Below are positions 48,242 through 60,846 of a stretch of 64,000 nucleotides of DNA, piece after piece (within the stretch, counting starts at the first letter, position 1; each line of letters starts with the position of its first letter). The notes beneath the pieces were generated by a model that was not told where the DNA came from, did no database searches, and worked only from the letters and a program-made list of their open reading frames with translations. The DNA comes from Dermanyssus gallinae. Lineage: Eukaryota; Arthropoda; Arachnida; Mesostigmata; Dermanyssidae. The position numbers and the translations under genes were made by a program. The stretch is taken from assembly GCA_003439945.1 (NCBI GenBank), contig QVRM01003975.1:123218-187217 (forward strand), written 5' to 3'.

Positions 48242-50565
48242 TAACCGCGTTTCAAACGAAACTATACGACTAACTTTGCGACAATCGATCGGCAGTCAGT
48301 TTTACGGCACGTGATAATTTGACAACGTGCCGATAGCATGGTGGTTGAAGTAGCAGTGGTAACAGAAGCAGCAGCAGCAGCAGCAGCAGGTGTTGCTACT
48401 GCGGCAACAACAATAGCAGATGTTACTTTCGGGTTCGTTGGCGATTGCTCTTAGGAGTAATTGTGGCTGTCGAACCTATGGTGGCGCTGATAAACAACAA
48501 AGACCTGTCCGTCGCCCGGCTTGAACATATTATCGGCTCGATCTGTACGCGCCAACAAAGTGAAGGCGGTAGCCTGAGGGGCGTCCAAAGATCGCAGATA
48601 CTTGCCAAACTTGCCAACTGCTACGGATGTTGCTGTTGCTGTCGTCGCTGCTGCCACGATACGCCGTGTTTGAAGTCTCGCACACATCGGACGTGGAACC
48701 GTGGAAAAGGCCGAAGGTGCTCTAGCCCGGCCGAGCAGATGCCATGGCAGTGTCAGCTGAGCGGCGAGATCGGCGGACACGTGTCGATCCTGCGTGTGCC
48801 CTTTCTGCTGATGGCGGCCGACAGCCGATGTCATCCGGATGAGGAATATAGCGTTCGGTTCGAAGAGAGGGCTATATTTAGCTGGCCAGGAATAGGAGAC
48901 CGCCTCTCTCCTTGGAGGAGGTGCTAATGTGTCGACATAAGACAGCTCCTTCTGTCCTCCTGGACCGTTCTCTGTCTGTCCTTAGGTCTCTCTGCTCGTT
49001 CGTACTCAACGGTCACTGTGGCACCCGCTGTTCAATATCATCACTTTGGTAGACTCTAACCAGAGAAGCTCGTTGCTTGCTTATGCACACTCGGCGTGTG
49101 TTCGTATGTACGTACGTCCCGGGGCGATTCTACTGCTTCGTGAGAGAGTAAGAGACACCACAACTCTTACAACACAGCCATCCCAGGCAAACCTTCTGGC
49201 CAAAAATGGCCCAACGCGTTGTGTTTTGCCGTGCGTGTCTCAACACTCCCTGTCGCACAAACGTATTGGAATTTACCAAACTTAATACGAAAAATGAATT
49301 ATTAATTATTACTACATCACCTTTCGGTATTGTTAATTACGTTAATACGAAATACATAACTAATACTAACATAATACGACAAGTACACAGACCCTGTACA
49401 GAGACAGCCCCCCCCCCCTGCAGAGAGACCGACGAACAAAGTACAGGCGCGAGCCACGACTGTTCACACTGTATAGGAGTCAATTAAGCGATGACAAGTT
49501 GATGCTGCCCGAGATTAAGCTGGCCACACCCGCCAGGTACACAACTCACATGCATACAGACAAACACATATCAGTGCTTCTAATGGTAAGGGATATGTCC
49601 CCACGGCGCGCATGGCGCTGTTTGAGACACATGTATGACCATCTGTTCGTTTGTGTCTTTTGTTCTCGAGGTAAGGTAAAGAGGTGACTGGCTACGTTCT
49701 GCAGTATCGCCTTACCTCTCTTTCAACCTTTATGCGATGGAATATAACACGAAGAAGCGTAGCTCTCCAGAATTAATGAAAGAAAAACCGAGTGGAACAA
49801 TGCCATTTTGTACGTGTACACAATGGCGATGTGTCGAGGTGTGAGTGCGCGCATGTGTAGCCGTGTTTGCGAGAAACCGTGTGTCTATCGATGTGTTTAC
49901 ATTGCGTTGGAAGAGAGAAATGTGTGGCCTCGAAAGACTGGAGACATAATGCAGAGTGTACTTAGTGAAGTCAGGCTCGGGCATCTCTCCCACTGCAACG
50001 GGGCTATGGCACTGGCTTGCAATTGTCACCGCCGGTGTTAGTTTTGGCAGAGACAGACAGAGAGATAGAGAGAAAGGGGGAGCTGTTAGGTGGCCAGAAA
50101 ATGCTTTGTGAATGTCCGAAAATCTTGTCACGGGCCTAACTGTCCAAATACAATGTTTATTATATGCGGCTCTGCCACCACCACCACCACTCGATGTTCC
50201 AGACAACTCTAGACAGAAGCCGGCGTGTGTTCGGGACATCAGCATCATTCTCAGACGCCCTCGACTCCGTCCGTATCGCGTCGTTCTGCCCACACTTGGC
50301 TAGCCAGCTCTTCTGTCGCGACTGTTGTTGTCCTCCTGTCGCCTCGAGATACGATAGGTCGGTCTAGGCAGACAACGCGACAACAGATAAGGCAGTTCCC
50401 ATGCGGAGCTGTCCTGGAAACCTAATGCACAGTGCAGGGCAGGTGGCTTGGCCCTGCACTACGGCCACTGGCCTCCATTGCACCTGACTGTCCTGTCTGT
50501 GGACGAAAAATGGTCAACTGTACTTTACGGACGAATCCTTGGCTTTCTGCGACCACCTTTCGGGG
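48242..50565. other. Non-coding stretch
   Basis: CAG repeats lie at 48367-48390, followed by a GC-rich part with long frames on both strands (48445-48927 plus, 48834-48451 minus). Neither has an ATG-led start in good context or a known domain, and their overlap argues against both. An 11-base C run is at 49408-49418. Confidence 0.4.
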
Positions 50566-50567
50566 TC

Positions 50568-50622
50568 ACGATTCCCTACTGGACAACCACATAGCCGATG
50601 TGGTTGTCCAGTAGGGAATCGT
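50568..50622. repeat. Perfect 25-bp-stem hairpin next to a TA run
   Basis: Arms 50568-50592 and 50598-50622 are exact reverse complements (ACGATTCCCTACTGGACA... against ...TGTCCAGTAGGGAATCGT), with a five-base loop AGCCG. A TA run starts seven bases after the right arm (50629-50650). A perfect arm pair of this length is too long for chance in a window of this size. It may be a fold-back element, a template-switch mutation or an assembly fold-back. Confidence 0.9.
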
Positions 50623-50650
50623 TTTTACTATATATATATATATATATATA

Positions 50651-52440
50651 GTTAGGTGTCAGATGATCGTGTTGACTAATCACGCCAATGCGTAGAAGCC
50701 GCATCCGCATAGAACTGCGGAGAAATGCAGAACACAGACCAAACGCTGTGACCTGTGCCTGGAAGAAGGCGAACCCAGAGCTGTCAGTGTGTTTAGTCGC
50801 GTTCAGAAAGAGCATGCGCTGCTTACGTGTACCAGCGCAGTCAGCGTTAGTCAGGTGCGTACGTCAATCTCTACGACCGTAAATGACACATTCTCCTTTG
50901 ACACGTCGGTATGGAAGCGCATGCTTTGCACCGAGTAGCAAGCGTAGGCAATGCTAACAACTCATTGCCCAATACGAAGCCTGCATGCCGGCAAGAGACT
51001 GGAGCGGTACGGCATCGCGTAGGCACGACTCGTGCGGTGATCGATTGATTGGATTACCGGAGCGTCGATAAGCTCTAATGAGGCCAAACGCATTCAGCAG
51101 CAGCAGCAGCAACAACAACAACGACAACAACTACAACAAACATAGTAGTCGTAGTAGGGGTGGCGATACAGAAGGAATGCGAGGCTGGTGGAATCAAGCA
51201 AGCGAGCGATCCGCATCACACGTTACCTCACAGAACGGCTGCTAGCGACTGAAGTCGACCAAGCATCATCATCATCATCATAATGTTCCTGATGACCAGC
51301 AGCAGCACCAGTAGCAACAACAACAACACGAGTGCGAAGGCCAATTGTGATCAACTATAGAGCGCTGCAGCGATCGCCCTGGTCTCTCTTCCTTTGCACT
51401 TGATCTCACTCTCTCTCTCGCTCTCCCTATCTCTCCCTCCTTGCCTCTGGAGTATTGTTGCAGTAGCGGGCCAGTGGTTAGTCAGCAGACGATTACCACC
51501 ACCACCGCCAACAACTACAACACTACTACTACTACTACTACTACTACATCGAGGGCTTCAGACCCTAAGGCTTTTCCACGGCCGCCCATTGGCTAGTAGC
51601 TACTGGCACATCGCCCGCGCCTGCTCCCGCCACCGGGTTGTGCGTGGTACAGGTCCAGGTACGGGTCGCCGCCTTGGTAGTGCGTTAGAACGTAGAAGGG
51701 CCTCCTTGTCCTTATTATCCTTCTCCCCCTCCTCCTGCACCTCATCCTGCTCTTCCTCCTCCTTGTCGTCGTCGTCGTCCTATCCTTTCTTCATGCCACC
51801 ACTGCTCTGCAGAGGTGGTGGCCGCTGCTGCTGCTGCTCTGGATGGGCTTTAAGCTGAACGATCTCATCAACGGTATAGCGGTAGTAGTAGCAGCAGCGC
51901 GGATGCGACTGAAGCAACATCGGGACGGCACGAGCGGAGAACGAAACCGTGATCGCCACAAATAGCGAAATGGCCCTGCAGCAGCACCAACAGCAGCTAG
52001 TCACCTAGCTTGTTGGCCGGATGGTTGTCCGCCTGCTTGCTAGGGCTCGACCCGGGCCCGGAATAGCAGGATCACAGCCGCAGCAGCAGCAGCAGCGGCG
52101 GTGGTACTAACAAAGGCCTAGGCGGCAAACAGGTCTGACCAGCCGACAGCCACCGGGCCCGGGGGCCTATAAGGCTGACGCTTGTTCGTAGCCGATAGCG
52201 CCGCGCTCTGGCCATACGACGCGCTCACCCCACAGAGGGGGGGAGGGGGAGGGGGGACGCTCGCCCAGGATAGAATGCAACCCTTGCAACGTGCTGGCTG
52301 GTGGTGGTCGTAGTAATGGTAATGATGATGATGATGGTCTAATGCAAACCAGCAAGCTGTAGGATTTTTTACACCCTCGTTGCGCTCGTCCTCCTCAATC
52401 GGCGCCTAGGCGGCATGAGGATCAGGCGTGGTGGCAGGCC
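50651..52440. repeat. Non-coding stretch rich in trinucleotide repeats
   Basis: It contains CAG/CAA repeats (51095-51140), CAT repeats (51266-51281), CT repeats (51408-51425), CTA repeats (51522-51548), CTCCTC/GTC repeats (51725-51780), CTG repeats (51822-51838), CAG repeats (52079-52096), poly-G/GGA (52237-52256) and GAT repeats (52320-52336). The Ser-, Leu- and Gln-rich frames derive from these. Confidence 0.6.
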
Positions 52441-52442
52441 CG

Positions 52443-52616
52443 ATCGAGCCCGGTGGCGTGGTATATTCGCCTGCGCCTCGCGACTGAAAAAGACACATTC
52501 GGGTTCGATCCCCACCGTTGCACGTTTGTATGTATGTGGTCCATCTTCCACGAATCAATGCGCAAGCAAACGCGTGCACGTTAAATGTTGGCTGAGGGTC
52601 AGCCCGAAAAAAAAAC
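52443..52616 (+). mobile_element. tRNA-derived SINE, second full-length copy
   Basis: The 174-base body runs from ATCGAGCCCGGTGGCGTGG to CGTTAAATGTTGGCTGAG and GGTCAGCCCGAAAAAAAAAC. Its length matches the copy at 36188-36361, and the B box is GGTTCGATCCC (52502-52512). GGCAGG-type strings flank both ends but lie in a local GGCA repeat, so a target-site duplication cannot be assigned with confidence. Confidence 0.8.
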
Positions 52617-52619
52617 AGT

Positions 52620-55260
52620 CTTTAGGCAGGCAGGCAGGGCAGCAACAGCCAAGCCGACCGGTTAACGACTGGATGCATACACGCGCACGCATAGCTAGTG
52701 ATATGACAGAAACCAAACGAACGAAAACGGAAAACGACCATGATATATGCTGACAATAAACGTTCACTGTCATGCTTGTTTTGTCGTCGTCCTAGCCAAT
52801 CAATCACTGCCTAGTCTAGACCTTTTGGAGTATGCAATCAATGGATATCTATGGTTCTACTTCTTCTGATCTTCGGCTGATCTGTCGGCGGTATAGTACA
52901 GTCGCTTGTTGCAGGACGCCTCGAAGATCCTGCTACTGCTAATTACTTCAAACAATTCTGTTTCTAACACTACACACTGTTCGTATTTACTACTACTACT
53001 ACTACTGATACAACCTCTCAGACATCTCATCAGGGCATTTAGTGCATCTTCGACCTGTGAATGGAACGTAATCTTAAACCTGGCAAAAGCAAATCGTTTT
53101 CCGCCCGGATAGATGGCTTGCGAGACCGAGCGAATAAACGAAACAGACGAATCGGCACCGAGCCCGTAGGAAAAAAGGCGGCGCCCGAGCACTCGTGACT
53201 ACGCTGACTGTGACGTTTCTTTATCACGTTGATGGCCTCGAGCCAGTTAAGCCTCCTGCCTCTTAATCTTGTCTGTGTATAGGTTACCGGTCTATCGACC
53301 AGAGACGAATCGAATCGTCGAGCTAGGTACACGAAATAACAGTCGCAATCTTCAACGATGACAACCCCATCAAAGCAACCAAACGCAGTGAGCAGAACAA
53401 AGCCAAAGGATGCAGTAATATAACTTATTCAGTAAAATAGAAGAACCAAGTGTGTCCGCTATTTTTTCTTAGTTAATAGCGAAAAGGTTGATCTTGTCAG
53501 CTCATAAAGCCTGTTGGCGGTTACCTCAGACAGCGTTTGAGCTTTGGTGCTTGGACAAACTTGACTGTAATCGATATCCGGTTTCCGGCCTCTTTCGTTT
53601 GCCTCGTAGTAAAATAGTAGAAACAAGATTTAGCTTACTGCGCACAACATTTAGAGTATTAGAACAGCATCTGGGAGTATCTAGGGTACTTCCTCGAACA
53701 AAAGTACAAGCTCCGCATTGGCGAGAAACGCTCTACGAGTCTGCGTAACGAAGCAGACAAACGATGTGTGCGTCAAATGCAACAACCAGACAGCTCAAGC
53801 CAACAATGTGTTGCTAACGGAACAAATATCGGTCTCATCAGGTAAATCGATACATCGTTTTGTCCTTTACTTTCCTTTACAGGCCATAAATATTAATGCC
53901 GTAAGTGACCATTCGTCCGACGAATATCATATAGCATAGACAAAACGGGCGCGTGGTAATAATCACCATACACGCCCTAGGCATATCGTAACAATATATA
54001 TCTTCAGCTTCCGCTCTGCGACACCAATATTGGTAACACGGATGGCCACAACGGGAGAAGCGGCGTCGTTTACGTATGTAGCAGACGACGCCTGATAATG
54101 AAGATAGTATAGTTTTACAAACAGGAGCTAAGCTTAGGCATGAGCTGCATTGTGCTCGCGGCGGCGGAAGACTAAACGGTTTACGTCGCACAAAAGGTTG
54201 ACTGTTTGACGCCAAAATGAGACCACACCGACAACAACTACCACAACTGTGGCCGAGTCGCCACAAACGGTTCGGTTGGCAAAAAGTCAATAGCCTATAG
54301 AACAACGCACGCAAAGAAGGAAATGCAACGAATCTTCGTTTTTGTCTTTTTGAGGTCGCATTAGAGCGCATTCAGATGACTGGTTCTCGCGTCGTGGACA
54401 TGGATCTGTGCATAGCGGTAGCAGCGCGCAATGTAGCACAACGCGACTCTTCCAACAGTGGCTGTGGTGGTGGAGTGGACTTCGACCTTGTGTGCGCCCA
54501 ACTTTGCTGCTAGGTAATAATAGGGCACATACTAAGCGTAGCGGCGGTCGCCGACCTCAAACCGCATCTCTCTCTCTCTCTCTCTCTCCAGAAAAGTTTT
54601 CTTAAAGAAAATATTATACGTCTTAGACGCCTTAAAGCAATTATTTCGCACAGACTTACTCTTGGCGGCAAGCGAACAGCAGGAGAAGAAACCCCGCCAG
54701 TCTCCAATTGGCTACTACTACTCTAGTCAAGCTAAAGCATGCCGCATTAATTACGCCATTTCGAATTTCACTTATTATCTCGTTTCTTAGTACAAATAGT
54801 GCTGCGTGGACGATGCATGGATGGCACAGAACTCTACTTCTTGGTCGTACGTCGTCTACGAATAGTATCTCCAGCGTAGCACAATCTATCAGTCTCTGCA
54901 GGACACAGTGTTCTTAGTGCCCTGTTCACAGTGGCATGCCGTGCAAGTGCCGATCGCCGCATAGTATGCAGCCGCAGCCAGTTGACAGTAGAGTATCGCG
55001 TTATGTCGCGCACGTTAACCTTGAGCGACTGATGTAAACGACATCCCGTTTGCCTAATATATATATATTTCGTTTAAACGTAGCAGAAGTGTAAGCCAAT
55101 GCCTAATTGCAAAAAAGAAGCAGATCGTAGTCACTGCATCAATCGCCCGTACTGCGTGACACAGGATGCGACAAGCTGTCACAAGGTACGAAGCTGTCAC
55201 AAGGTACGAAGATTCAACAATGCCTTTTAACCGACCGGCGTAAAAATATGGCAACAACAC
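52620..55260. other. Non-coding stretch, nothing firm
   Basis: It contains CTA repeats (52987-53006), a CT run (54568-54590) and an 18-bp tandem duplication (55173-55208). A frame at 53488-53748 follows a CTTGTCAG acceptor-like string and is moderately protein-like, but it has no recognised domain. Confidence 0.4.
55173..55208. repeat. 18-bp tandem duplication
   Basis: AAGCTGTCACAAGGTACG occurs twice head to tail without mismatch. It is probably a recent slippage or duplication event. Confidence 0.9.
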
Positions 55261-55284
55261 TAGACAGAATGGGGCAGATTCTGC

Positions 55285-55335
55285 CTGGCGACTTTAATAC
55301 CTAATGTCGCGGGTTCGATCGCGCTACGGCACATC
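55285..55335 (+). repeat. Possible tRNA-derived fragment
   Basis: GCGGGTTCGATCGCGC (55310-55325) has the form of a T-arm or Pol III B box, and CTACGGCACATCC follows as an end. No convincing A box or acceptor stem was found. It may be a remnant of a third SINE family or chance. Confidence 0.3.
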
Positions 55336-55549
55336 CTACTCATTTCAAAACGGTATTGTTTCTAAGGTTTGCAGATTCCAGTTAATGTTGCTATAAACAG
55401 ATACACCCCTATAGTGCCCCTAACTCCCAGCTGCTGAAACCCCAATATGCCAACTCAGAAGGTCATTTACACATTGCATACGAAAGAAACATGCTGTGCA
55501 GGCCCTCCTAACAGAATAACACAAATTAGAATTTTAATTATACTGTGAA

Positions 55550-56165
55550 TAATTCAATTCAATTATATTTATTTCACTCAGATTGAGTGTAATATACAGT
55601 TAAAGATGTTTCTTCATAATACTCTATCTTCTTCACGCTTTCGGCGAGAGAAGTAGTGCAACGGTGTTTTGTTCAGCGCTGTGCATTCCACTGCATGGTA
55701 CTTGGCACACCTCCGCAGGCAAAACCGGCAGGTGCACAACTCGTACTCTTCGTGAAAAGCTACATTTGAACATACCAGGTAGTGATAACCATGCACTATG
55801 TACCTGGTGTATACGTGGCGACTGTCACATGCAGGACCAGACCAAAGGTGCACGGCATTGAAAACGCCCAAACCTCCCGTCTGGTCTGTTCGACTTTAGC
55901 TTCCCATTCAGAAATGAAACATTCGTATGGTACTGTAAGCGGCATCTTCAGCCTTAGTCGGATTGTTTCAGTAGCCGGTGGACAACCTGACATGAGATAC
56001 GCAAAGCGGCTCCTTGCTCGAATAGACAAGCAAAGCACTCGCTTCATATATAATGAAAACACCTCTCAAGCTGGTTAAAATTCGCCAGTGTGAGGTGGTT
56101 CCACACCCTGTCAAGGCCATACATCAGCCCCAGAACAATCTTAAGCATGAAGAGCCTCACTGCTG
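55550..56165 (-). mobile_element. LINE C-terminal fragment, copy 3, frameshifted
   Basis: Read on the minus strand, the fragment is spread over three frames: YGLDRVWNHLTLANF first, then MKRVLCLSIRARSRFAYL with FISEWEAKVEQTRREV, then RHVYTRYIVHGYHYLVC and FHEEYELC. It ends with the C-x-C-x2-C-x3-C-x3-H-x3-C motif. The order of blocks is the same as in the copy at 35568. At least two frameshifts and a stop make it non-functional. After the stop it ends in an AATTGAATTGAATT tail (minus sense), again a simple-repeat 3' terminus. Confidence 0.75.
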
Positions 56166-56169
56166 AGAA

Positions 56170-57382
56170 AACGGACAGTCTTCGGACATTGCCTACTTCC
56201 CCGTAAAGAGAGACAAGTATACTGTCAATAATGGTTTTAAGAAAAATCATAATAACAGTAATATTGTTTCTCATACAACTCACGCAATCTGAAATACAGA
56301 AAATGTCAGAAGGAACAATAATTTCGTGCCACCCATTGTTGCTCGCTTAACGTCGACGATGTTCCGCTATGCTTCCTAACCATCTGAGTGCGGCAACCGG
56401 GAGCGTCCGGTTTCTGCCAAGCTAAATAGGTACACAGCTAAATAAAATATACAATTGTGGCGGTTTTCGCGGTAGCGTCGCCTAGCCGTTTTTCCCATAT
56501 ACAAACGGATGCACGCCCTCCTTTAATTGGCCCTGATGTCTTAAAAGCCACCGGTTGTTCGATATAGTTCCTAAATGGACGACAGCGCCTTCGCGCTTGT
56601 GGTCCTCGATCAGTGCCCAAATGCAGCTCTATTCATACTAGAGTTCTACGTATCGACCAGCTGGAAGAGACTGGAAGCCTGAGCTACTAAATACCGCTTT
56701 CTGCTTGCTACTAAAAACCGACCTTTGCTTTGTGCAGCTCAGACTATATCTCCACTTAGGACAGCGCAGCCATCCTAAATGGGGTGACATTGTAAAACCT
56801 GAGCTTACAATCGTAAACTAAGGTTTTTCTTCTTATAATTATTATTACTACTAATAATATGATTACTAATATTAAATATGTCACTCTTTTAGCGGTTACA
56901 ACTGTGAGGTGTAAGTATATAAACCACAGGATCTATAACACACACGCACACTACTATATGGCACTATGGTTACAACATTGTTCCTACAAACTGTCATCTG
57001 CCTTAGAACATGGCCTTCTGACAAACTATTCCGATTTCAAACGATTGCCTCGTATACGTCCTGCTGCCTCGTTTGGATACCAGCTTGTGTCTCTGCTAAA
57101 GTAATCCTATATTTCCATGGCGACTGGTTTATAATGGACCTCATAGAGTATTTATGTCGTCCCTCTGTTTCAGCATATTCCGCTACTTACTCAAATGAGC
57201 TGTGATGCAACTATGAGGACGCGGCCGCGCACGAAACTGTCACATCCCAAGTTAGGCATTTCTAATGCAATCACGAGCGTGAGGATCGCCACATCATCTA
57301 GTCTTGCCTCACCTCCATAACGCCCTTATGGTTGGACATAGATGGTATCCCCCGGGTTTTCCAAGGGCTACTTTGAATCTAA

Positions 57383-57420
<38 letters not shown>

Positions 57421-59240
57421 TTCGCATTGACGTTGCTCTTCTCTCAAACTCGTAGTAACGCAGAAACAGCCGTATACGAATTATACTAATATGACATCAA
57501 GCGCGCGTTTCGCAGCGTTCAACGCTGGTGATTTTATGTTTCTTGCAAGAGCGGGGTGGACAGACGGATGGAAGATCGTCATTATACGACGGAGATCAGG
57601 GCGACGATCCTGGCTTTTAGCTGAATCGGCTCTAACGGCGACTGCTGCCGACGTTAGCACTCAGGGCTGATTAAAGGCTGATCAATGGATATAGATCGCA
57701 AACGAACAGCTACTCTAACTATATTTGAGCGGCAGACCCGATTTTGACCCCCCTTCCTCCGTTGCAAGTCGACTGGCCCTCAAAACCTATCCATCTGCCC
57801 ATCGTGATGCCCCAGGACACAGCGCGCAAAAATTAAACTAGAAAAAAAAACTCTAGCAGCTCCTCAGCTAAATCTGTCTGCCTGCTTGTTGGGCTGTGTC
57901 AATGCAATTGCCAGAGGAGCCAGCCATTGGAAGAAAACCGTGGCCGTGATCCGGAGGAGTCATCTATCGTGACGTCTACTGCTGTCATTTTCGCGCACAC
58001 ATTCTTCGTGTCCGTCGCACGGGAGGAACTCAACTTCGGGAGCCGACTTCCCCCCCCCCCCCCCGGCAAGATTCCTCCAAACTCAAAAGACTCAAGCGTG
58101 CAAGAAGAAAGAAAATAGGTAGTCGGTTGAGGGGCTGCACCCGGGCTGCTCCTTTACGTACCGAGGTAGAGAACGAAATCGAACGAGACCCAGACCGGAG
58201 ATGGCTGGTTCTAAAGTACGGCGAGTATAAACATCGAGAGAGAGAGACGTCAGAAGAGTACAGGCTATGGAAGCGGGTAAGGGCATGATCGGGGTGGATT
58301 GAACATCCATCGACGAACGACGAACCGCACCGGCTCACTTCGGCCTGCCTCGTCGGCCGAACGCCTCGCTTCCCTCTCTCTCTCCCTCTCCCTCTCAGCT
58401 CCTCTTTTGCTCGATTCTTCGGCCTTCCAAACTCTTACAACATTGCTCTAGTGCCTCCATTACCTCTGAAAGAGTTATCGATGGAAAGCTGGAAAGGTAC
58501 AAAGGAGAAGGAGAGGGCAAATCTAGGCCGGGCTGCGCCGGGCTACTGATGAGCATGCGTCTCGTCCCTCGACGGAGAAACTTCCTTAGTTTCATCAAGG
58601 TGAACGAACACACCCAGCCAGCATGGACGAACGAAAAGCCGTGACTAGACTGACGCACCGAGCACGCAACGCTTGTCTTCTCGGCTAGGCTAGTTCGCAC
58701 GATCTAACAGATTTCGCTAACGACGAAATGTCCGCAAGACTCCACTGCTCAGCAGTGACCCTTCTTACTTCTAACAGCGCGGAACGCCGCAACTGCTTCA
58801 AATCCTATCAGCAAACAAACTCGAATGCATTTTATCTTCAAGGTCCCTTCTCGTCTTTACCCAGGAGAGGCGATAACTGGCTACCCGATCGGCAACCGCT
58901 AAAACGGCTGTATTATTACACCGCTATGAAAGCCAGCGTAGCAAGTCAGGCAATCCGATGCACTCTTTTCTTAAGAATCTGCTCGAAGTAAGTTGACGAA
59001 AGGCATAAGGGCCTTAAAAAGTCGTCCAGAGCTATTTACCTTTTGCCGCAATCAGTACATTATGAACTTTCGGGCATCGACCTTCTTTCTTCTAGCAAAG
59101 CAATGATGCATACCAGTCCTATAATATCACTCGTATTTCAACGTTTTTCCGCAAAACAGGCATTGCTCACACTTTGGTTGTAGTATTTTTTCATACTTTA
59201 ATGGACGTATTTGTTCACACCTCCATTGAGGCTTTTTCGC
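56170..59240. other. Non-coding stretch
   Basis: It contains a TA run at 57389-57418, a 15-base C run at 58050-58064 and CT repeats near 58373-58395. Short frames at 56859-57205 and 58728-58991 have no recognised features. I see no gene I can defend. Confidence 0.45.
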
Positions 59241-59247
59241 ACTGCAG

Positions 59248-59495
59248 CGTATGAGTCCCGCCGAGGTTTGATTGGTCATAATAACTTACCTGGAATTGAA
59301 AAATACAAGGCGTTAGAACATTGCGGAAACCTACTATATAGTCATTTAAAGCCGTGGGTAGATCCAATACTACAAAAACTAAGGAAAGCTTATCAAATAT
59401 TTTTCGACCTACTAAAATTTTGTCTAGCAGCTAATAGCAAGCAATACGAAGCAACGGTGTTTAAAAAGCTACTAAAGTTAGGTTCCGTTCTTTAA
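59248..59495 (+). CDS. Candidate coding exon, unknown protein (weak)
   Basis: A good acceptor-like string (TTTTTCGCACTGCAG, ending 59247) opens a frame with ESRRGLIGHNNLPGIEKYK and PWVDPILQKLRKAYQIFFD, ending at TAA. Its amphipathic, lysine-rich helical character is more protein-like than its surroundings. The predicted donor is uncertain (AAAGTTAGG near 59475). It may precede the exon at 59818. Confidence 0.25.
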
Positions 59496-59817
59496 AAAAT
59501 ATTAGCAACGCAAGTGTCAACGCATCTTAGCCCGCTAAAGTTGACGACGTACACATGCCACCAGTAGGCAACTGTTCTTGCTCAATTGGTCTCCTATTAG
59601 TATTCAGAGTAAGTTGCAAAAATTATTCGTTTACACCAACATGTAGCTACGGTTGATCCGCAACGGTCGCGGAATTGACATCCGAATAGGCTTGTTGTGT
59701 ATGTCGTAATAATGCGTGACAAAATGCTGCCTAGGGAACAGCAAATGGTAACGTCATGTATTGTTCATTCATCATTATTACCTACAACCGTATAATATGT
59801 AAACGCACGGGAACCAG

Positions 59818-60102
59818 GCGAGAACGCAGGAACCTTGGTCAAGGTATTTTAACGTGCCGATTACCGACCCAGACAGCTCTTCATTATGGCAAACTAATTC
59901 TCAGCAAACGGGTTTTGTCGTGTCCGCCGAAGGGGTGTTGGATCTTCCGCTCCTTGCGCCCATTTTGTTCATCAACACAATCATTATTTTAAGTATCGAC
60001 GCTATAATAGTCTCTGACACGAAACGCAACCTTTTTAAGGGAAATCGATTATCGGCGCGGGTTTTACGTACAAAATTTGCAACTAGAAGTAACTACGAAT
60101 AG
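59818..60102 (+). CDS. Candidate terminal exon with one membrane helix, unknown protein
   Basis: After GGGAACCAG the frame reads ARTQEPWSRYFNVPITDPD, SSSLWQTNSQQTGFVVSAEG, then a hydrophobic segment LLAPILFINTIIILSIDAII followed by a basic stretch (SDTKRNLFKGNRL) and a TAG at 60100-60102. An extracellular-looking part, one membrane helix and a basic tail would fit the end of a type I or multi-pass membrane protein. The acceptor has a poor pyrimidine tract. No family is recognised. Confidence 0.33.
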   Translation, partial: ARTQEPWSRYFNVPITDPDSSSLWQTNSQQTGFVVSAEGVLDLPLLAPILFINTIIILSIDAIIVSDTKRNLFKGNRLSARVLRTKFATRSNYE

Positions 60103-60846
60103 AAGAAAAACACGCCGCTAACACGAGCAAGGAGACCAGTTTATTTACATTAGTCAAGATTAGTAAACACTAAATATTGACTAGCAATAACTAAAGTGCT
60201 GCTGATCTGTTTATTGTATCTTCTGCTCGACCGTCATACAAACAGACATTTTCTTAGACATCCAAAAGTGCTTCTGACAATGCGCAGACAATTTAAAAGA
60301 TGTAGTCATTTCAGGGGTACGAAATGTAGCCTTGCAGCGAATCGCGTAATGGGCACTTCACTGCAGAAGCTGTGCACGATATTCAGACGAAGATTTTACC
60401 GCCCCGAAAACACAAAAAACTAAAGCCTACTCTAGAGAACAGAACGTAACCGTCTCTACCAGATAAGACCAACTAAGGCAAATAACACGCAAATAGACAG
60501 ACGAAAATCGAGGACAGTCTTGCAGCTCCTGCCGGCTGCAAGTATTGATAACAATCACAAAGCCCTGCGATGGATATCCGCGCGACAAACGTCCGCATTG
60601 CGCGACAAAATTTCACAATGAAGAAAACAACAGTAAAATAAAATGGAAACTGTAAAACGCCAATATTTCACATCACTCAAACGCACTTATTCAAAAAGTC
60701 ATAGCATAAAATGGCACTACAAAGACGGCCCTCATAAATTACAAAGAATATTTAGCACAGTAGTTCTTAAAATATTTTAGAATATCTAGCCGTAGCTTAG
60801 AATAGTTTAAAATATCCAGCCTTGACAAAAATAGCACCCAATATAA
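60103..60846. other. Non-coding stretch
   Basis: This is AT-rich sequence. A short plus frame near 60196-60423 is not convincing. Nothing else was recognised. Confidence 0.45.

Noticed and set aside
48445..48927. 160-codon plus frame and 127-codon minus frame overlapping it
   Set aside because: The plus frame starts at TTG, it contains a Cys run from CTG/TGT repeats, and the two frames exclude each other.
59281..59292. ACTTACCTGG resembling the U1 snRNA 5' end
   Set aside because: It is only ten bases long, equals the complement of a splice donor and is expected by chance; the following bases do not match U1.
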